NCBI GenBank assembly: GCA_049642705.1
Contig: JBARPB010000100.1
Location: 1 to 15,478 of the forward strand
Origin: CAZYPU01 sp049642705
GTDB taxonomy: Bacteria > Omnitrophota > Gorgyraeia > JABMRN01 > RBG-13-46-9
Reading direction: 5' to 3'
DNA: 15,478 nucleotides
Under the pieces are notes generated by a model, which saw nothing but the letters and a program-made list of their open reading frames with translations, ran no database searches and was not told the DNA's origin. How positions within the stretch are numbered: the stretch's first letter is position 1; the number at the start of each line of letters is the position of its first letter. The translations under genes and the position numbers were made by a program. Below are positions 13,035-15,478 of this stretch, one piece after another.

Positions 13035-13303
13035 CCCTTCTCCATCTTGATGCACTTTACGGGGCAGATGCTTGCGCATATTCCGCATCCCTTACAAAAG
13101 TCGTAATCAAAACCCTCCATTTTCGCGTCTTTTATTATAATGCAGGAATCCGGGCAGTGAATCCAGCACTGGAGGCAGTTTATGCACTTTGATTTATCTA
13201 TAACCGGTTTAAACGTACGCCACGAGCCGGTTTTGTAATCCCTTGCGGTGCCGCCATTGTCAATGCGGCCGCCTATCGGTATTTCTTTCCAGCTCTTTTT
13301 CAC
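13031..13303 (-). CDS. porD: pyruvate:ferredoxin oxidoreductase, delta subunit (2[4Fe-4S] ferredoxin)
   Basis: 90 aa. Two cluster motifs are visible: Cys39-x2-Cys42-x2-Cys45-x3-Cys49 with Cys53, and Cys69-x2-Cys72-x2-Cys75-x3-Cys79 with Cys83. Electrons pass from the ThDP site through these clusters to external ferredoxin. The N-terminal GSWRTFKPVIDKSKC is typical of PorD. It starts with GTG sharing one base with the porG TAG stop (TAGTG) and ends inside the porA start. Confidence 0.94.
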   Translation of the reverse strand: MKKSWKEIPIGGRIDNGGTARDYKTGSWRTFKPVIDKSKCINCLQCWIHCPDSCIIIKDAKMEGFDYDFCKGCGICASICPVKCIKMEKG

Positions 13304-13875
13304 TATCCTATTTTCGCTTCCTCTAATGCGCGTTTTATCGCTTTTATGTTGGCCTCGGTCTTCTGCTCGCCGATTTTCTTCAAAAACTTGTGCCGCACTT
13401 CCTTCTCAAGCCCCTCTACGGGCACAATCGGGCTTACTTTAAGGAGCGCGCCCAGCATCGGCATATTAGGTATGGGCAAGCCGAGCGTCTCAAGGGAAAT
13501 TTTTGTCGCGTTGCAGACAACGACTTTTCCTTTTTTGAATTTTACCTTCTTGCGCACAGCATCCACGTTCTCGTCCGTGTTCACAACCAGAATACCGTCG
13601 TCACCCAGGCCTTCGGTGACATTGACAGTATCAAGAAGCGTCGGGTCTATCACTGCGACGATATCAGGATTTGTTACGGGTGAGTGGATGTTTATCTTTC
13701 GGTCGCTTATTCTGGTATAGGTGCGAATCGGCGCACCCGCTCTTTCTGGACCGTATTCGGGAAACGCCTGGATGAATTTTCCTGTATCAAGAGCGGCTTC
13801 GGCGAGAAATTGCGCCGCTGTTTTGGCGCCCTGGCCGCCGCGGCCGTGCCATCTTATCTCCAATAAGTCCTTCAT
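13303..13875 (-). CDS. porG: pyruvate:ferredoxin oxidoreductase, gamma subunit
   Basis: 190 aa, normal for the gamma subunit. The N-terminal IRWHGRGGQGAKTAAQFLAEAA is the diagnostic block, followed by IQAFPEYGPERAGAPIRTYTRIS and a VNTDE segment. In this enzyme family the gamma domain helps bind CoA. The gene order porG-porD-porA-porB on the transcribed strand is that of the four-subunit enzymes of Thermotoga and many archaea, rather than the single-chain fused enzyme. The ATG overlaps the stop of the upstream membrane-protein gene by 4 nt. Confidence 0.95.
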   Translation of the reverse strand: MKDLLEIRWHGRGGQGAKTAAQFLAEAALDTGKFIQAFPEYGPERAGAPIRTYTRISDRKINIHSPVTNPDIVAVIDPTLLDTVNVTEGLGDDGILVVNTDENVDAVRKKVKFKKGKVVVCNATKISLETLGLPIPNMPMLGALLKVSPIVPVEGLEKEVRHKFLKKIGEQKTEANIKAIKRALEEAKIG

Positions 13876-14648
13876 GCCTGCGGGGCCCCGGACTCCTTGG
13901 TTAAACTCAGGTAATACCCCATGAGCGCCAGCATCATGACAATAGGAATGTAAGACTGTACGGCGCTGTTTACGATGGTTATCAGCACCTGGCCCAACGC
14001 AAGCGGCAGCGGCACGGTAATGAGCCCTATTATGAAGCCGATTACGAGCGAAATAAAAATGCTGATAATAACGAGCAGCGCGAATAACCCCAGTACCGGC
14101 CAGAAGTTGTCCTTACCGGTTTTCACGCCTTTTTTAAACGCCTGGATAACGCTATGTTCGTCGGCAACAATCGAATAAATAGGGAATAAAAGAAGAACGA
14201 TCGTAAAAAGCGCGACTACCGCCGCTACGCCGAATACAAGCGTCCTCGTGAAGGCATTGTCGCTGATCCCCAGAATCCCGCTTCCTACAAGCGCAAGAAC
14301 CAGGACGATACCTATCGCTATCAGGATATAGAGAAGCAAAAGCCCGAGAATCTTTAAATAATATTTTTTTCCGTAAACGGAGAAATTCGACATGTCAAAG
14401 GAGCCGGTCTTATGGATGTCCCTGGTCAGGCCAAGCGCCCCGCCCTGCAGATAGATAAAAATGGCGAAGAATATCAAGCTGAGAATAAATGAAATAGCGG
14501 CGACACCGGGATTCCCGACGTTCTCAGGCCTCGCAAGCGGCAGGCTTATAAGGCCCATTACTGCGTTCAGGATGAAAAAAAGCAACATTACTTTAAGGAG
14601 CTTTCCGCTCAGTGTAAATCCCTTTTTCACGGCCTCTATTACACCCAT
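13872..14648 (-). CDS. polytopic membrane protein of unknown function, 258 aa
   Basis: About six hydrophobic segments, near residues 18-38, 50-70, 98-122, 136-158, 185-215 and 225-250. The LQGGALGLTRDIHKTG loop and the paired conserved-looking segments (FSVYGKKYYLKILG and VIQAFKKGVKTGKDNFWPVLG) resemble the broad class of DUF4013/glycerophosphodiester-phosphodiesterase-membrane-domain-like proteins. I do not assign it firmly. AAGGAGG lies five bases before the ATG. It is the first gene after the promoter at 14696-14724 and is translationally coupled to porG, so it belongs to the por transcript. A link to Por function is not evident from its sequence. Confidence 0.8.
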   Translation of the reverse strand: MGVIEAVKKGFTLSGKLLKVMLLFFILNAVMGLISLPLARPENVGNPGVAAISFILSLIFFAIFIYLQGGALGLTRDIHKTGSFDMSNFSVYGKKYYLKILGLLLLYILIAIGIVLVLALVGSGILGISDNAFTRTLVFGVAAVVALFTIVLLLFPIYSIVADEHSVIQAFKKGVKTGKDNFWPVLGLFALLVIISIFISLVIGFIIGLITVPLPLALGQVLITIVNSAVQSYIPIVMMLALMGYYLSLTKESGAPQA

Positions 14649-14695
14649 CTTGCCCTCCTTTTGTTAACCATTTATCATTTATAAGTATTTAATAC

Positions 14696-14724
14696 AAATT
14701 ACACTATATTTCAAGCAGTGTCAA
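14696..14724 (-). promoter_or_regulatory. promoter of the membrane protein - por - mscS - helicase operon
   Basis: On the minus strand a perfect TTGACA (14724-14719), a 17-bp spacer and TAATTT (14701-14696) lie between recR and the gene starting at 14648. The leader is AT-rich, about 40 nt, and ends in the AAGGAGG ribosome-binding site. I see no terminator between recR and this promoter, so some read-through from dnaX-recR is likely. Confidence 0.6.
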
Positions 14725-14725
14725 G

Positions 14726-15325
14726 TCAAACTTCTCTCTTGCCTTCGAAGGCTTTGTAAAGCGTGGCCTGGTCCGCGTATTCGAGACTCGAGCCGACAGG
14801 CATGCCGTAGGCAATCCTGTACAGTTTCGCGCCGAGATCTTTCAGTAATTTAACAAGGTAAAGCGCCGTTGCTTCACCTTCTGTGTTGGAATCGGTGGCG
14901 ATTATGACTTCCTTTATTTTTTCCTTTTTGATCCTTCTTACGAGTTCCTCTATTTTTAAATCCTTCGGCCCGACTCCGTCCAGGGGCGAAAGCGCACCCA
15001 GAAGCACGTGGTATAATCCGTTATACTCCCCCATCTTTTCTATAGAAATTACATCGCTCGGTTTTTCCACGACGCAGAGGGTGGTTTTATCCCTTGTTTC
15101 ATTGCCGCATATAGAGCAGATATCGGTATCGCTTAAGTTGTTGCAACCCTTGCAGAATTTTACGGTGTTTTTAAGCTTTGTTATGGCATCTGAGAGCTTT
15201 TTCGCTTCTTCGGGGGGTTTTGCGAGGATGAAAAAGGCAAGTCGCTGCGCCGATTTCGGGCCGATACCGGGCATCTTGCTGAATTCGGCTATGAGCGAGC
15301 GCATTGAATCCGGCAGGCCTTTCAT
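14726..15325 (-). CDS. recR: recombination mediator RecR
   Basis: 199 aa, the standard RecR length. In order: the helix-hairpin-helix KMPGIGPKSAQRLAF (about 17-31), a C4 zinc finger (Cys58, Cys61, Cys70, Cys73), and a Toprim domain with CVVEKPSDV and EVIIATDSNTEGEATALYL. The C-terminus has RIAYGMPVGSSLEYADQATLYKAFEGK. RecR acts with RecF/RecO to load RecA at gaps. The ATG overlaps the dnaX stop (ATGA), the classical dnaX-recR linkage. The small ybaB gene that often sits between them is absent. Confidence 0.97.
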   Translation of the reverse strand: MKGLPDSMRSLIAEFSKMPGIGPKSAQRLAFFILAKPPEEAKKLSDAITKLKNTVKFCKGCNNLSDTDICSICGNETRDKTTLCVVEKPSDVISIEKMGEYNGLYHVLLGALSPLDGVGPKDLKIEELVRRIKKEKIKEVIIATDSNTEGEATALYLVKLLKDLGAKLYRIAYGMPVGSSLEYADQATLYKAFEGKREV

Positions 15326-15478
15326 CGGTTTGCCTTTCTGATTCCTTTTCTTACGTCTACGATTCTTCCGTCGAATATGTCGACCGCCGATTCCACTATC
15401 GGCTCTATTTTATTCGTTTTCGCGGCCGGGATACCTTCGGCTCCGCTCTCCTCAACACCGACCGGGGCGGCTTCATTG
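15322..15478 (-). CDS. dnaX: DNA polymerase III subunit gamma/tau, 3' end (partial)
   Basis: Fifty-one codons enter from the window edge and end at TGA (15324-15322), inside the recR start. The tail PIVESAVDIFDGRIVDVRKGI matches the usual C-terminus of bacterial DnaX, where the last helix is followed by a Phe-Asp/Gly-Gly-Arg-Ile-Val element. A Glu/Ala/Pro-rich linker precedes it. Together with the direct overlap with recR this makes the call likely, although the catalytic AAA+ part lies outside the window. Confidence 0.85.
   Translation of the reverse strand, partial: NEAAPVGVEESGAEGIPAAKTNKIEPIVESAVDIFDGRIVDVRKGIRKANR

Overview
The window looks like chromosome of an anaerobic bacterium. It encodes a four-subunit pyruvate:ferredoxin oxidoreductase, tightly overlapping operons with Shine-Dalgarno sites, bacterial DnaX and RecR, and a CCA-encoding tRNA gene. 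I would guess an uncultured PVC-type lineage such as Omnitrophota, but that is inference from gene content and style. No 16S gene or other marker here settles it.

Layout. (1) Positions 1-263 hold a GC-rich stretch with perhaps the last codons of a + strand gene, then AT-rich DNA with a hairpin. (2) Positions 264-944 (minus) encode an unrecognised small membrane-anchored protein. (3) Positions about 961-1981 (minus) are the most unusual part: a tRNA-Asn(GUU) transcription unit with its own promoter and terminator. The intact tRNA gene is split by a 317-nt group I intron inside the anticodon. It lies between two halves of a second, degenerate tRNA-Asn. A small GIY-YIG nuclease ORF starts in the relic's anticodon arm and stops inside the intact tRNA. 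Short hairpins of one recognisable family are scattered through the intron, the relic T-arm and the spacer. (4) A divergent promoter then drives a + strand operon, 2076-7886: two YjbQ-family genes, a hemolysin III/PAQR-type membrane protein, a UMF1-type MFS transporter, a DUF2784 membrane protein and a three-domain acyl-activating/ACP/acyltransferase fusion.

(5) A convergent minus-strand cluster fills 7917-15478. Read 5' to 3' on the minus strand it holds the dnaX 3' end, recR, a polytopic membrane protein, porG, porD, porA, porB, an MscS-family channel and a Ski2/Mtr4-like DExH helicase. Most junctions overlap by 1-4 nt, which implies coupled translation. A good promoter lies between recR and the membrane-protein gene, so the por cluster can be transcribed apart from dnaX-recR.

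Metabolically, the por genes oxidise pyruvate to acetyl-CoA with ferredoxin reduction. The acyl-activating fusion and its membrane neighbours suggest a lipid or envelope role for the + strand operon. The tRNA-Asn locus is the part most likely to be new: a self-splicing tRNA nested in a broken copy of itself, with a homing-type nuclease gene and invading hairpins.
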